The position numbers were made by a program, and so were the translations under genes. 64,000 nt of DNA from positions 310,001-374,000 of the forward strand of contig NZ_LEKN01000001.1 in NCBI RefSeq assembly GCF_009761395.1, in the 5' to 3' direction. The DNA comes from Ursidibacter maritimus (GTDB lineage Bacteria > Pseudomonadota > Gammaproteobacteria > Enterobacterales > Pasteurellaceae). Below, one piece after another: positions 1-9,941 of this stretch. Position 1 is the first letter of the stretch. Each line of letters starts with the position of its first letter. The notes beneath the pieces are model-generated. The model searched no databases, was not told the origin of the DNA, and saw only the letters and a list, made by a program, of their open reading frames with translations.

Positions 1-104
1 GAATCATCAACAAATTTAGGGTCGGCTTTTTCAGCTAACGCGGTTTGAGCAGTAAAAAGCGTAGTTGCAAGCACCGCAACTGCAGAAAGTTTAGTTTTTA
101 ACAT
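1..104 (-). CDS. Partial exported protein, probably FkpA-like peptidyl-prolyl isomerase (N-terminus only)
   Basis: Only the first 34 or so codons lie in the window; the gene runs off the left edge. The start at 104 follows an AAGGA ribosome site. The N-terminus is a clear Sec signal peptide: two lysines, a hydrophobic core rich in Ala, Val and Leu, and an Ala-Leu-Ala cleavage site near residue 24. The mature part begins EKADPKFVDDS. The gene is divergent from slyX, the place held by fkpA (periplasmic FKBP-type prolyl isomerase and chaperone) in E. coli and in Haemophilus influenzae, and the DDS run fits the mature start of that family. The identity rests on context and a short match; only the exported nature is directly visible. 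Confidence 0.55.
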   Translation of the reverse strand, partial: MLKTKLSAVAVLATTLFTAQTALAEKADPKFVDD

Positions 105-181
105 AAGTTTTCCTTTAAAAGTGTGTAAAAACAAAGTGGGATAGGGTAAAGTGTATTCTTTTTGAATACAACCTTTTTATG

Positions 182-412
182 ATGGATATGACAACAAATC
201 TTGAAAAAGTGCTGGATTATTTAACCGAACTTGAAACAAAAGTGGCTTTTCAAGAACAAACGATTGAAGAATTAAACCAAGCGTTAATTACCCAACAGTT
301 TGCCATTGATAAATTACAAAATCAGATGCGACATTTGGCAGAAAAACTCAAAGGAATGCAACCAAGTAATATCGCAAGCCAATCGGAAGAAACACCACCG
401 CCACACTATTGA
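182..412 (+). CDS. slyX: SlyX family protein
   Basis: A small acidic cytoplasmic protein of about 76 residues, the usual SlyX length (E. coli 72). The middle is a coiled coil ([19 protein letters not shown]) and the C-terminus carries the family signature [17 protein letters not shown], nearly identical to E. coli SlyX. The start could be any of three nearby ATGs (179, 182, 188); none has a strong ribosome site. It is divergent from an fkpA-like gene and 7 bases upstream of the next gene, with which it probably shares a transcript. The function of SlyX is unknown; the name comes from phage lysis genetics in E. coli. Confidence 0.93.
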   Translation: MDMTTNLEKVLDYLTELETKVAFQEQTIEELNQALITQQFAIDKLQNQMRHLAEKLKGMQPSNIASQSEETPPPHY

Positions 413-419
413 TACAAAA

Positions 420-1151
420 ATGAAATATAAAATCTTTTTATTATGCCTATTGGGCTTATGGTTAGCATTACCATCAAAAGCAGAAAACTCACGAATTTTT
501 GATAAGTCAGCGAATAATAAGCGGTTGGATTTTGTGGGTAATTTGCGAAAAAGTCAGCAAAACGAACCGCTTTTTAAAGATGGAAAGGGCTACTATTCTT
601 ATAAAAAAACATTGGATATTCCTTTACCGAAAGACAAAGTGTTAATACAGTATTTTTATGAATATGGCTGTCAGATCTGCTTAGATGCAGATGACTATTT
701 AACTGCTTACGCAAAACGCAATAGCGATAAAGTAGCGTTAGTTCGCTCCCCTGCTTTTCCGAAAGGCTCTCGTTTTACCGCTCAACTGAATGCAACCTTT
801 ACAGTGATTGGTCGTCCAGATTTGAGTGATAAATACTTATTTGATAGTGCACATACCAAAAATAAAAGAGAATTAGTGGAAAACAATGAGGCAATCAGAC
901 GATGGCTGACTACTAATCAACTGAATATTGCACAGTTTCATCAAACTTTTGAGTCTGAACCAGTAAAACAACTCGTTGAACAAGCAGAAAAACATTATGT
1001 GCAATATGAACCACCTATTACGCCGATTGCAGTGCTAAATGGAAAATATATTTTAATTCGTAATACCTTATATAACGATGATTACACTTATGCAGTGTTA
1101 GATTTTTTAGTTGAGAAACTACAACAAGAACAACAGGAGAAACCCCAATGA
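420..1151 (+). CDS. Exported thioredoxin-fold (DsbA-like) thiol protein
   Basis: A 243-residue protein with a Sec signal peptide ([21 protein letters not shown]) and a redox motif CQIC at residues 84-87, preceded by the strand [10 protein letters not shown], typical of thioredoxin-fold proteins of the DsbA/DsbG group. A cis-Pro region is likely at PPITPIAV near residue 208, where the thioredoxin fold places its cis-proline loop. It probably works in periplasmic thiol redox chemistry; the substrate is unknown. The start at 420 is chosen because it begins the signal peptide; an upstream in-frame extension overlaps slyX and has no export signal. Its stop overlaps the mtnN start (ATGA), so the two are translationally coupled. 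Confidence 0.8.
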   Translation: MKYKIFLLCLLGLWLALPSKAENSRIFDKSANNKRLDFVGNLRKSQQNEPLFKDGKGYYSYKKTLDIPLPKDKVLIQYFYEYGCQICLDADDYLTAYAKRNSDKVALVRSPAFPKGSRFTAQLNATFTVIGRPDLSDKYLFDSAHTKNKRELVENNEAIRRWLTTNQLNIAQFHQTFESEPVKQLVEQAEKHYVQYEPPITPIAVLNGKYILIRNTLYNDDYTYAVLDFLVEKLQQEQQEKPQ

Positions 1152-1840
1152 AAATAGCAATTATTGGTGCAATGGCACAGGAAGTTGAGATTTTACTTAG
1201 CTATATTGCAGAACCTAAAATCACCGAAATCGCGGGCTGTAAAATCTATGAAGGTAAAATTAACAATACCAATATTGCCTTATTACAATCGGGCATTGGT
1301 AAAACAGCCGCTGCAATTGGTACAACATTACTGATTCAACTGACTAAGCCCGATGTGATTATCAATACTGGCTCAGCGGGGGGATTAGATAGCAAATTAA
1401 ATGTAGGAGATATTGTGATTTCTAGCGATGTTCGCCATCACGATGTTGATGTAACAGCATTTGGTTATGAAAAAGGACAATTACCAGCAAATCCAGCAGG
1501 CTTTACACCTAATGCTCAGTTAGTTGAACTTGCCACTAAAGAAAGCCAAAAAGCAGGCTTTAATGCAGTGGTTGGGCTAATTTGTAGTGGCGATCTCTTC
1601 GTCAATGGTGCGGACAAAATCGCTCAAATTCACCAAGATTTCCCAACCGTTGCAGCAGTCGAAATGGAAGCTGCGTCTATCGCTCAAGTTTGTCACGCTT
1701 TCCAAGTACCATTTGTGGTGGTGCGTGCGATTTCTGATGTGGCAGATAAAGAATCTCATCTCTCTTTCGATGAATTTTTACCACTTGCAGCTGAAAAATC
1801 CTCCGCAATTGTATTAGCAATGCTTAATAGTATAGATTAA
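1148..1840 (+). CDS. mtnN: 5'-methylthioadenosine/S-adenosylhomocysteine nucleosidase
   Basis: Hydrolyses methylthioadenosine, S-adenosylhomocysteine and 5'-deoxyadenosine in the cytoplasm, feeding methionine salvage and the route to autoinducer-2. The protein has 230 residues, close to E. coli Pfs (232). Catalytic residues are present at the E. coli positions: Glu12 (GAMAQEVE), Glu174 in VEMEAAS and Asp197 in AISDVAD. The phosphorylase-like core shows the GSAGGL loop near residue 75. It overlaps the preceding thiol-protein gene by four bases and is followed by an imperfect inverted pair of uptake-like words (about 1850-1902) that may help end transcription. Confidence 0.97.
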   Translation: MKIAIIGAMAQEVEILLSYIAEPKITEIAGCKIYEGKINNTNIALLQSGIGKTAAAIGTTLLIQLTKPDVIINTGSAGGLDSKLNVGDIVISSDVRHHDVDVTAFGYEKGQLPANPAGFTPNAQLVELATKESQKAGFNAVVGLICSGDLFVNGADKIAQIHQDFPTVAAVEMEAASIAQVCHAFQVPFVVVRAISDVADKESHLSFDEFLPLAAEKSSAIVLAMLNSID

Positions 1841-2004
1841 TGCCTTCCTAGCGGTCGGTTCTTTGCAAAAATTTGCAAATTTTTACGCTAAACCGCCCGC
1901 TTATTATCGCTTTATCTTAATAATTTTTGTACAATTTTCCTCTTTTCCTATTGATATACAATAGATCAATTTTTATTACCTAGTTATTTTTATCGAGATT
2001 ATTT

Positions 2005-3336
2005 ATGCATTCAGCACCAAACATTGGCTTTATTAGCCTTGGTTGCCCGAAAAATTTAGTGGATTCGGAACGTATTTTGACAGAGCTTCGCTCTGATGGT
2101 TATAACATTATTCCAAGTTATGAAGGGGCGGAGTTAGTGATTGTGAACACCTGTGGTTTTATCGACAGTGCTGTTCAAGAATCATTAGAATCTATCGGTG
2201 AAGCCTTAGAAGCCAACGGCAAAGTGATCGTAACAGGCTGCTTAGGTGCACGAGAAAATCAGATCCGAGAAGTTCACCCGAAAGTATTGGAAATTACAGG
2301 TCCACATAGTTATGAAGCGGTAATGAAACACGTCCATAAATATGTGCCAAAACCAGAATATAACCCTTATGTGAGCCTTGTGCCAAAGCAAGGGGTTAAA
2401 TTAACGCCGAAACATTACGCTTATTTAAAAATTTCGGAAGGTTGCGACCATCGCTGTACATTCTGCATTATTCCGTCAATGCGTGGAGATTTAGATAGTC
2501 GCTCTATCGTACAAGTTTTAGACGAGGCAAAACGTTTAGTAGATGCAGGTGTTAAAGAAATTTTAGTCGTTTCGCAAGATACTTCTGCCTACGGTTTAGA
2601 TAAAAAGAAAGAAAATGCGACTAAAACCGTTTTCTGGAATGGAATGCCGATTAAAAATGATTTAATGACACTATGTGAAAAACTTGGCTCATTAGGTTCT
2701 TGGGTACGTTTACATTATGTTTACCCTTATCCGCACGTGGATAATTTAATTCCACTGATGGCGGAAGGTAAAATTTTGCCGTATTTGGATATTCCATTAC
2801 AGCACGCGAGTCCAAAAATACTCAAAGCGATGAAACGCCCAGGCTCAATTGAAAGAACCTTAGAGCGTATCAAAAAATGGCGTGAAATTTGCCCTGAACT
2901 CACTTTACGTTCTACTTTTATTGTGGGTTTCCCTGGTGAAACGGAAGAAGATTTCCAACTATTACTGGATTTCTTGCGAGAAGCACAACTCGATCGTGTA
3001 GGTTGCTTTAAATTTAGCCCAGTAGATGGAGCAGTGGCTACTGATATGGAAGATCAAGTGCCAGAAGAAGTTAAAGAGGATCGCTTCCATCGTTTTATGT
3101 TATTACAACAAAAAATATCCGCAGAGCGATTACAACAGAAAATTGGAAAAGTATTGCCTGTTATTATTGATGAGATTGATGATGAAGGCATTATCGGTCG
3201 TACAATGGCAGATGCACCTGAAATTGATGGTGTGGTTTATATTGATAATTTAACCGAGCAAAATGTCGAAGTTGGACAAATTATTTCGGTAACAATTACT
3301 CACGCAGATGAATATGATCTGTGGGGAACTTGTTAA
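2005..3336 (+). CDS. rimO: Ribosomal protein S12 methylthiotransferase
   Basis: Radical-SAM enzyme that adds a methylthio group to Asp88 (E. coli numbering) of ribosomal protein S12. At 443 residues it matches the family. The N-terminal UPF0004 domain has its three cluster cysteines at 14, 50 and 79. The radical-SAM motif CDHRCTFC supplies cysteines 147, 151 and 154. A TRAM domain closes the protein. It is upstream of the N-glycosyltransferase gene with only 19 bases between; rimO-ngt linkage is also known in Actinobacillus pleuropneumoniae, so co-transcription is likely. Confidence 0.97.
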   Translation: MHSAPNIGFISLGCPKNLVDSERILTELRSDGYNIIPSYEGAELVIVNTCGFIDSAVQESLESIGEALEANGKVIVTGCLGARENQIREVHPKVLEITGPHSYEAVMKHVHKYVPKPEYNPYVSLVPKQGVKLTPKHYAYLKISEGCDHRCTFCIIPSMRGDLDSRSIVQVLDEAKRLVDAGVKEILVVSQDTSAYGLDKKKENATKTVFWNGMPIKNDLMTLCEKLGSLGSWVRLHYVYPYPHVDNLIPLMAEGKILPYLDIPLQHASPKILKAMKRPGSIERTLERIKKWREICPELTLRSTFIVGFPGETEEDFQLLLDFLREAQLDRVGCFKFSPVDGAVATDMEDQVPEEVKEDRFHRFMLLQQKISAERLQQKIGKVLPVIIDEIDDEGIIGRTMADAPEIDGVVYIDNLTEQNVEVGQIISVTITHADEYDLWGTC

Positions 3337-3355
3337 TTTTTCTAGGAGAATAGGA

Positions 3356-5398
3356 ATGACAGAACAACAAAAACCAAATGTTATTAGGTTTGAACAAGCA
3401 GTCGAAAATAAGGATTATGAAACAGCTTGTAATGAATTGTTATCAATTTTAAGTCAAATTGACAGCAACTTTGGTGAACTTCATCATATTGAATTTGATT
3501 GCCCACAGCAGTTGGACAATATGCCAAAAGAAAAAGCGATTTATTTCTGCACTAGAATGGCAGTGGCAATTACCACGTTATTCAAAGACCCGAATTTAGT
3601 TATCACCCTTGATGGTGCACAACGCTTTTTAACTCTTCAACGTTGGCTATCGATCATATTTGCTGCATCGCCGTATGTCAATGCGGATCATATCCTACAA
3701 AACTATAACTGCAATCCAAATACAGAAAATCCTTTAGATATTCATATCGAACCTACTGAAGCAGCTGTGATTAAATTCTGCATTCTCTATTTACCTGAAT
3801 CAAATGTCAGCTTAAATTTAGATTCGCTGTGGGTATTATCACCCGAGCTATGTGCATCACTATGTTTTGCATTACAATCACCAAGATTTATTGGTACGAG
3901 TGCATCATTTGCTAAAAGAGGTGCGATTCTACAGTGGTTTCCAGATAAACTGGCTCAGCTTAATAACCTAAATCGCTTACCTGCTAATATTTCTCACGAT
4001 GTTTATATGCATTGTAGCTACGACATTGCACAAAATAAGCATATTGTGAAAAAAGCGTTAAACCAAGTCCTTAGACGTCATTTACTCGAATTGAACTGGC
4101 AAGATCGTGATGTATCTACAATAGGTTACCGTAATGGAAAGCCTGTAATGGTGGTCTTATTAGAACACTTCCATTCGGCGCATTCAATTTATCGCACGCA
4201 CTCAACATCAATGATTGCTGCTCGTGAGAAATTTTACCTTATCGGGTTAGGAAGTGAAGCCGTCGATGAAGCTGGACGAGCTGTATTTGATGAATTTCAT
4301 TTATTAGATCCAAGCACAGTTATTGATAAATTACTAGTATTGAAAAAAGTCTGTGATGAAAACCAAGCGGCAATTCTGTATATGCCAAGCATTGGTATGG
4401 ATTTAACCACCATTTTTGCAAGTAATACTCGTCTTGCACCAATCCAAGCGGTAGCTTTGGGGCACCCAGCGACAACACATTCTGATTTTATCGAATATGT
4501 TATTGTGGAAGATGATTATGTCGGTGCTGAAGAATGCTTCAGCGAAACATTATTACGCTTACCAAAAGATGCTCTACCTTATGTGCCATCTGCATTAGCT
4601 CCAACCAATGTAGAATATCGATTCAGAGAAAATCCTGAAGTAGTGAATATTGGTATTGCTGCAACCACAATGAAGCTAAACCCTTATTTCCTAGAAGCAT
4701 TACGCGTAATTAAAGAACGAGCAAATGTGAAAGTACACTTCCACTTCGCCCTAGGACAATCCTCAGGCATTACTCATCCTTATGTTGAACGCTTTATTAA
4801 AAGCCATTTAGGTGATAGTGCTACAGCATATCCACACACACCTTATCATCAATACCTAACCATTCTGCATAATTGCGATATGATGTTAAACCCATTCCCA
4901 TTTGGTAATACCAATGGCATTATTGATATGGTAACACTTGGCTTGGTGGGTGTTTGTAAAACAGGTCCTGAAGTACACGAGCATATTGATGAAGGATTAT
5001 TTAAACGCTTAGGCTTACCAGAATGGCTGATTGCTAACACTGTTGATGAGTATGTAGATCGTGCAATTCGTTTAGCTGAAAACCATCAAGAGCGTTTAGA
5101 ACTACGCCGTCATATTATTGACAATAATGGGTTGGCCACATTATTTACAGGTGATCCTCGTCCAATGGGAAATATTTTCTTAGCTAAATTGGTTGAATGG
5201 GCTGATTCACATAATTTAACACTAAATTTGGCATCACCAGAGGCAGAATCTTCACCAGCAAAAGCTAAAAGAGCGGTAAAAAAAACCTCAGCTGAGAAAA
5301 AGGAAAGCAAAACCACAACGACTAAGAAAACAGTGAAAAAAGCAACGGAGAAAAAAGTATCTCCATTGAAAGAAGCTGTTAAAAAGCTTAAAAAATAA
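3356..5398 (+). CDS. HMW1C-like cytoplasmic N-glycosyltransferase with lysine-rich tail
   Basis: Soluble GT41-family enzyme that transfers glucose from UDP-glucose to Asn in N-X-S/T sequons of adhesins such as HMW1-type autotransporters. The start at 3356 follows AGGAG; the preceding 16 in-frame codons overlap rimO. Of 680 residues the first 620 or so match A. pleuropneumoniae NGT in length and motif: an all-helical N-terminal domain, then a GT-B fold with the nucleotide-sugar loop FGNTNGIID followed by KTGPEVHEHIDEGLFKRLG. Residues 632-680 are an unusual added tail, 18 of 49 being lysine, resembling a histone H1-type tail. In A. pleuropneumoniae an alpha-6-glucosyltransferase gene follows; here a terminator follows instead. 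Confidence 0.93.
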   Translation: MTEQQKPNVIRFEQAVENKDYETACNELLSILSQIDSNFGELHHIEFDCPQQLDNMPKEKAIYFCTRMAVAITTLFKDPNLVITLDGAQRFLTLQRWLSIIFAASPYVNADHILQNYNCNPNTENPLDIHIEPTEAAVIKFCILYLPESNVSLNLDSLWVLSPELCASLCFALQSPRFIGTSASFAKRGAILQWFPDKLAQLNNLNRLPANISHDVYMHCSYDIAQNKHIVKKALNQVLRRHLLELNWQDRDVSTIGYRNGKPVMVVLLEHFHSAHSIYRTHSTSMIAAREKFYLIGLGSEAVDEAGRAVFDEFHLLDPSTVIDKLLVLKKVCDENQAAILYMPSIGMDLTTIFASNTRLAPIQAVALGHPATTHSDFIEYVIVEDDYVGAEECFSETLLRLPKDALPYVPSALAPTNVEYRFRENPEVVNIGIAATTMKLNPYFLEALRVIKERANVKVHFHFALGQSSGITHPYVERFIKSHLGDSATAYPHTPYHQYLTILHNCDMMLNPFPFGNTNGIIDMVTLGLVGVCKTGPEVHEHIDEGLFKRLGLPEWLIANTVDEYVDRAIRLAENHQERLELRRHIIDNNGLATLFTGDPRPMGNIFLAKLVEWADSHNLTLNLASPEAESSPAKAKRAVKKTSAEKKESKTTTTKKTVKKATEKKVSPLKEAVKKLKK

Positions 5399-5413
5399 GA
5401 GCCTTAGTGAATA

Positions 5414-5456
5414 AAAATCGGTAAAGAACAAGAGATAAATTATCTTTACCGATTTT
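5414..5456 (+). terminator. Rho-independent terminator after the N-glycosyltransferase gene
   Basis: A perfect 14-bp inverted repeat, AAAATCGGTAAAGA (5414-5427) against TCTTTACCGATTTT (5443-5456), with a 15-base loop, lying 15 bases after the stop codon. The stem's own A and T ends give the T-rich tail. Confidence 0.85.
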
Positions 5457-5533
5457 GATTTATTCAAATGTTATTCCGTTGTTAATGCTTAATTCTTTTA
5501 TCTATACTCTCTCATCAGATATCCTCATATCCC

Positions 5534-5561
5534 TTGTTTTTTTGTAAAAAATCAGTATAAT
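5534..5561 (+). promoter_or_regulatory. Candidate sigma-70 promoter of the rpsP operon
   Basis: TTGTTT (5534-5539) and a consensus TATAAT (5556-5561) are separated by 16 bases, about 100 bases before the rpsP start. An uptake-like word (CGACCGCTTGT) follows at once. Confidence 0.65.
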
Positions 5562-5607
5562 CCGACCGCTTGTTTTCTCTCTTTTTATTGAGCAAGACAA
5601 GTTTCGT

Positions 5608-5637
5608 ACCCTCACCTCGAACGAGGGTTTTCTTTTT
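5608..5637 (+). terminator. Leader terminator-like hairpin upstream of rpsP
   Basis: ACCCTC (5608-5613) pairs with GAGGGT (5623-5628) around a 9-base loop, followed directly by a T-rich run (TTTTCTTTTT). It lies between the promoter and the rpsP start at 5662, so it has the form of an attenuator. Whether it is regulated is not shown by the sequence. Confidence 0.6.
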
Positions 5638-5661
5638 ACTATCAAAAATTAGAGGAAGGTT

Positions 5662-5910
5662 ATGGTAACCATTCGTTTAACTCGTGGCGGAGCTAAAAAA
5701 CGCCCATTCTATCAAATCGTGGTAGCGGACAGCCGTTCACCGCGTGACGGTCGCTTTATTGAGCGTATCGGTTTCTTCAACCCTATCGCAGCAGGTAACG
5801 CTGAACGTTTACGTTTAGATGTTGCTAAAGTTGATGAGTGGGTTGCTAAAGGTGCATCACTTTCAGATCGTGTTGCAACATTAGTGAAAGAAGCTCGTCA
5901 AACAGCTTAA
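5662..5910 (+). CDS. rpsP: 30S ribosomal protein S16
   Basis: Small-subunit ribosomal protein of 82 residues, the normal length. The N-terminus ([18 protein letters not shown]) and the [12 protein letters not shown] stretch are hallmarks of bS16. An AGAGGAAGG ribosome site precedes the ATG. It is the first gene of rpsP-rimM-trmD-rplS, the conserved gammaproteobacterial operon, and is preceded by a leader hairpin (5608-5637) that could tune expression of all four genes. Confidence 0.98.
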   Translation: MVTIRLTRGGAKKRPFYQIVVADSRSPRDGRFIERIGFFNPIAAGNAERLRLDVAKVDEWVAKGASLSDRVATLVKEARQTA

Positions 5911-5939
5911 TTTCCACAAATTATTAAATGTAGGTGAAT

Positions 5940-6467
5940 ATGAGCGAACAAAAAATTGAAGTTGTGGGGAAATTAGGGTCTACCTATGGTATCCGTGGCT
6001 GGTTACGTCTTTATTCATCAACAGAATTTCCTGAAAGCATTTTCGACTATCAGCCTTGGTTCTTAAATATTAAAGGCCAATGGCAACAAGTTGAACTTGA
6101 AACGTGGCGTTATCACAATAATGATTTGATTGTGAAATTAGTCGGGACAGATGACCGAGAATCTGCTCAACTCTTAACAAATATAGAAATTGGTGTAGAT
6201 TTAAGCTGCTTTCCTGAATTGGAAGAGGGTGATTACTATTGGCACGATTTAATTGGTTGCCAAGTGGTAAACCTTGAAGGCTACACAATGGGTATCGTGA
6301 CCGAACTAATGGAAACGGGTTCAAATGATGTTTTAGTGGTACGTGCAAACAGTAAAGATGCTTTTGGTAAACAAGAACGTTTAATTCCGTTCTTATATGA
6401 ACAAGTAGTTAAAAGAGTAGATCTCGCCACCAAAACAATTACGGTGGATTGGGACGCTGGTTTCTAA
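5940..6467 (+). CDS. rimM: Ribosome maturation factor RimM
   Basis: Binds ribosomal protein S19 and helps mature the 30S head. The protein has about 175 residues, close to E. coli RimM (182). It shows the N-terminal RimM barrel ([18 protein letters not shown]) and the C-terminal PRC-barrel with [13 protein letters not shown] and DWDAGF at the end. ATG 5940 is preferred over an in-frame GTG at 5934 because that GTG lies inside the likely ribosome site AGGTG. It is 29 bases after rpsP, second in the operon. Confidence 0.97.
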   Translation: MSEQKIEVVGKLGSTYGIRGWLRLYSSTEFPESIFDYQPWFLNIKGQWQQVELETWRYHNNDLIVKLVGTDDRESAQLLTNIEIGVDLSCFPELEEGDYYWHDLIGCQVVNLEGYTMGIVTELMETGSNDVLVVRANSKDAFGKQERLIPFLYEQVVKRVDLATKTITVDWDAGF

Positions 6468-6517
6468 CCTCAGGTATGCGGTTAGCTTTAGTTGTAGCAA
6501 ATTAGGAAATTATAACT

Positions 6518-7273
6518 ATGTGGATTGGTATCATTTCACTCTTTCCTGAAATGTTTAAAGCAATTACCGAATTCGGGGTAACAGGTAGAGCAGTAAAACA
6601 AAACCTCTTACAAGTAGAATGCTGGAATCCTCGAGATTTCACGTTTGATAAACATAAAACCGTTGATGACCGCCCTTATGGTGGTGGACCAGGAATGTTG
6701 ATGATGGTGCAACCGCTACGTGATGCAATTCACCAAGCAAAAGCAACCGCTTGTAAGGAAGATGGTGTAGAGGCTAAAGTGATTTATCTCTCGCCACAAG
6801 GACGTAAGCTCGATCAAGCAGGCGTAAAAGCGCTAGCAACAAATCAAAAATTGATTTTAGTTTGTGGGCGATACGAAGGCATTGATGAACGATTGATTCA
6901 AGCTGAAATTGATGAGGAATGGTCAATCGGTGATTATGTTCTAACAGGGGGGGAGTTACCCGCAATGACGTTGATTGACGCTGTTGCAAGGTTTATTCCT
7001 GGTGTATTAGGCAAACAAGCCTCCGCATTAGAAGATTCTTTTGCTGATGGATTACTGGATTGCCCGCATTATACACGCCCCGAAGTATTAGATGGCGAAC
7101 CTGTGCCTACGGTGCTGATGTCGGGTCATCACGAAGAAATTCGTAAATGGCGATTAGAACAATCGCTTGAGCGAACGTGGTTAAGACGCCCTGAGCTATT
7201 GGATAGCCTAGCTCTGACTGACGAACAAAGGGTGTTGTTGAAGAAGATTAAACAACGACACAAAATCAGTTAA
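6518..7273 (+). CDS. trmD: tRNA (guanine37-N1)-methyltransferase
   Basis: SPOUT-class, trefoil-knot methyltransferase that makes m1G37 in tRNAs with G at 36, preventing frameshifts. At 251 residues it is full length. Seen motifs include SLFPEMF near the N-terminus, the [10 protein letters not shown] loop, [12 protein letters not shown] and the knot segment [14 protein letters not shown] that binds S-adenosylmethionine. Third gene of the rpsP operon. Confidence 0.98.
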   Translation: MWIGIISLFPEMFKAITEFGVTGRAVKQNLLQVECWNPRDFTFDKHKTVDDRPYGGGPGMLMMVQPLRDAIHQAKATACKEDGVEAKVIYLSPQGRKLDQAGVKALATNQKLILVCGRYEGIDERLIQAEIDEEWSIGDYVLTGGELPAMTLIDAVARFIPGVLGKQASALEDSFADGLLDCPHYTRPEVLDGEPVPTVLMSGHHEEIRKWRLEQSLERTWLRRPELLDSLALTDEQRVLLKKIKQRHKIS

Positions 7274-7298
7274 TTCTAGGATTTAGAAGGTTTACAAA

Positions 7299-7649
7299 AT
7301 GAGTAACATCATCAAACAAATCGAACAAGAACAGTTAAAACAAAATGTACCTAGCTTCCGTCCAGGTGACACATTAGAAGTTAAGGTATGGGTAGTAGAA
7401 GGTAGTAAAAGACGTTTGCAAGCGTTCGAAGGCGTGGTTATTGCAATTCGTAACCGTGGCTTGCATTCAGCATTCACCTTACGCAAAGTATCAAATGGCG
7501 TAGGCGTTGAGCGTGTATTCCAAACTCACTCACCAGTAGTTGACAGCATCGCTGTTAAACGTAAAGGTGCGGTACGTAAAGCTAAACTTTACTACTTACG
7601 TGAGCGTTCAGGTAAATCTGCACGTATCAAAGAGCGTCTCGGCGACTAA
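7299..7649 (+). CDS. rplS: 50S ribosomal protein L19
   Basis: Large-subunit protein at the 30S-50S interface, 116 residues, the family length. The start [14 protein letters not shown], the FRPGDT motif and the [11 protein letters not shown] segment identify bL19. It sits 25 bases after trmD, last in the operon, and is followed by a strong terminator at 7710-7747. Confidence 0.98.
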   Translation: MSNIIKQIEQEQLKQNVPSFRPGDTLEVKVWVVEGSKRRLQAFEGVVIAIRNRGLHSAFTLRKVSNGVGVERVFQTHSPVVDSIAVKRKGAVRKAKLYYLRERSGKSARIKERLGD

Positions 7650-7709
7650 TCGTAAGATTGTGATTGATATTGTGATCCAATTAATAACATTGGATCGCTT
7701 AATAAATTC

Positions 7710-7747
7710 AAGGGCTGAGTCCAATATATCGGGTCAGCCCTTTTGTT
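7710..7747 (+). terminator. Terminator of the rpsP-rplS operon
   Basis: AAGGGCTGA (7710-7718) pairs with TCAGCCCTT (7734-7742), 15-base loop, followed by TTGTTT. It abuts the 3' end of the convergent matP gene. Confidence 0.85.
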
Positions 7748-8190
7748 TACTTCAACAACGATTTCAAATTTGCTTTCATTTTAGTGAGTTGTTCGGCATA
7801 AATCGCTTTATTTTCAAGCTCATCAATTAAGTAATGAATCGTTTCTGATAAAGTCATTCCCATATCAGTGGACTGTTTGGATAACCTCAGCCAGCTTGCA
7901 TAGTCTAAATCAATGGATTTCTTGCGTGTTGATTGCTTCTCGGCATTAAAAAAGCGTTTACGTCTTGCACGAATAGATTGACGCATTTTTTTGCGTTGTT
8001 CGGAAGTCATTTCAGCCTTAATCCATTGCTCAATTTCTTCTGGTTCTTGTAATGTGGTCAGTAGCTGGACTTTTAATTCGATCAGCGTTTGCTCCGTATG
8101 TTTGGTAATGTTTTCGCCTTCTCGATGCTTTTTAAGTAGATATTTCCATTTCCAATTGGCTTCTTGAATTTCTAGTTTCTGATATCTCAT
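7747..8190 (-). CDS. matP: Macrodomain Ter protein MatP
   Basis: Binds matS sites and condenses the terminus macrodomain, delaying its segregation through contact with ZapB. The protein has 147 residues (E. coli 150). The N-terminus MRYQKLEIQEANWKWKYLLKKHREGE and the central RARRKRFFNAEKQSTRKKSIDL, which leads into the ribbon-helix-helix domain, match E. coli MatP closely; the C-terminus is a coiled coil. It is divergent from lonH, and the order matP-lonH-fabA is that of E. coli. Confidence 0.96.
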   Translation of the reverse strand: MRYQKLEIQEANWKWKYLLKKHREGENITKHTEQTLIELKVQLLTTLQEPEEIEQWIKAEMTSEQRKKMRQSIRARRKRFFNAEKQSTRKKSIDLDYASWLRLSKQSTDMGMTLSETIHYLIDELENKAIYAEQLTKMKANLKSLLK

Positions 8191-8300
8191 TTTGCCTCCG
8201 AATAGATAGTCGATGAAATTTCCAAAATCAAGCGACTATGTTGTGAAGTATAGCTGAATTCTAGGTATAATGGGGCAAATTTCTATAATGAGGCAATCTT

Positions 8301-9941
8301 GTGCAGTTCTCTCCGATTAAATGGCAATCACTAAATATTGAATATTCATTTTCAGATAAGTATAGCCCTATCAGTTTTTTTGATTTTCAGAAAAATGCTC
8401 AAAATGCAATACAGCAATTTGGCTTAGCTGATACAGGCTCTTGTTTAATTCTAAAAACAGAAACACTTCCTGAATTTTTAACAGAGATAAATAGTTTCTT
8501 AGTTAAACAGCATATTCAGGCAACGATTAAAAATGAATTTAATCGTAATAGTTTATTTGGATATTATTTTTATTTAGAGAAAGAAAATCGTATTGAAAAT
8601 ATAGAAGGGATTTTACAGACGCTAGAGAATGATGTTTTACTACTCAATATCAATACGCTATTACTTGATCTCACTCAATGGGATAAGTTAAAGCAAGCAC
8701 TGCTGTTCAAACATTATGAACCCTGTATGGTTAATGCCGTTCCTAAAGCACAGCCAACTATTCAAGCGGAATTTAAACTGATTTTAGTGGGTAGCCGAGA
8801 TGATATTGCAACACTCTATGCTTACGATGATTCACTATATCAATTCTGCCAATATGCAGAAATAGAGTCTTATCTCGCCGTTTCAGAGCCAATACAAATC
8901 GAACAATGGGGCAATTATGTCCAAACGTTTACTCAAAAACTATTGAATAAGAGTTTCTCACATAAAGCACTTAACCAATTACTTCGCCACTATATTCGTG
9001 AAAGTGAAAATCAGAAACTCATTTCAATTTCGCCTACATTGTTGAAAAAACACATTTTGGCAATCGCTACTTTTTATCCAAACCAAAATGAATTTGCTGA
9101 TATTCAAGATTATTTAACTACATTAGAACAGCAATCGGCAGTTTTAAATCAATATGTACTACAAGATATTTTAGATAACCAGCTTTATATCGAAACAGAA
9201 GATGAAGTTGTTGGACAAATAAATGCACTCTCCGTTGTTGAGTTTGATGGTGTACCTTACGCTTTCGGCGAGCCATTGCGTATTAGCTGTAATATTCAGT
9301 ATGGCGATGGTGAAATTCAAGATATCGAACGTAAGGTTGAGCTTGGGGGCAATATTCATTCTAAAGGGATAATGATTGCAGAATCCTGTTTAGCAAATTT
9401 ACTTGAATTTCCAACTCAGTTACCGTTTTCTGCCTCTCTTGCATTTGAACAATCTTACGGAGAAGTCGATGGTGATAGCTCATCATTAGCGATCTTTTGC
9501 GTACTCATCAGCGCCTTAACAAAGCTACCTTTACCGCAATCTTTTGCAGTAACGGGAGCAATCGATCAATTTGGAAATGTTCTCAGCGTGGGGGGGGTAA
9601 ACCAAAAAATTGAAGGCTTTTTCAACATTTGCCAAGCTAGAGAATTAACAGGAAAACAAGGCGTGATTATTCCAAGTGTTTGCTTATCTCATCTGAGTTT
9701 AAAACCCGAAGTACTCTCTGCAATTAGAGAAAAGCGGTTTCATATATGGACGGTAGAAAATGTGTCTGAAGCGATTCAAATTTTGCTACAACACGCATTT
9801 TATGACGAAGATCTTCCCGAAGAGAGTGAGCAATCATCGATCTATGCTTTAGTCCATCAACAGATTGAAAATAATCAGAGTGAAGGAACAAGCGGTTCGA
9901 CGCTACAAAAACTTTGCAAATTATTTTTTAAGGCTCGCTAA
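8301..9941 (+). CDS. lonH: Lon-like protease LonH (YcbZ family)
   Basis: A 546-residue protein with a divergent N-terminal region lacking recognisable Walker motifs and a C-terminal Lon-type peptidase domain. The Ser-Lys dyad is visible: GDSSS with the likely nucleophile at about residue 394, and Lys436 in VNQKIEGF; GAIDQFGNVLSVGGV lies between them as in Lon. The start is a GTG with GAGG about 8 bases upstream; the ATG at 8288 is out of frame. It lies between matP and fabA as YcbZ does in E. coli. Proteolytic targets are not known. Its stop codon overlaps a FadR-like site for fabA. Confidence 0.88.
   Translation: MQFSPIKWQSLNIEYSFSDKYSPISFFDFQKNAQNAIQQFGLADTGSCLILKTETLPEFLTEINSFLVKQHIQATIKNEFNRNSLFGYYFYLEKENRIENIEGILQTLENDVLLLNINTLLLDLTQWDKLKQALLFKHYEPCMVNAVPKAQPTIQAEFKLILVGSRDDIATLYAYDDSLYQFCQYAEIESYLAVSEPIQIEQWGNYVQTFTQKLLNKSFSHKALNQLLRHYIRESENQKLISISPTLLKKHILAIATFYPNQNEFADIQDYLTTLEQQSAVLNQYVLQDILDNQLYIETEDEVVGQINALSVVEFDGVPYAFGEPLRISCNIQYGDGEIQDIERKVELGGNIHSKGIMIAESCLANLLEFPTQLPFSASLAFEQSYGEVDGDSSSLAIFCVLISALTKLPLPQSFAVTGAIDQFGNVLSVGGVNQKIEGFFNICQARELTGKQGVIIPSVCLSHLSLKPEVLSAIREKRFHIWTVENVSEAIQILLQHAFYDEDLPEESEQSSIYALVHQQIENNQSEGTSGSTLQKLCKLFFKAR

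Noticed and set aside
7540-7830. 96-codon frame overlapping rplS and its terminator
   Set aside because: Runs through the strong terminator and the matP 3' end; no family features.
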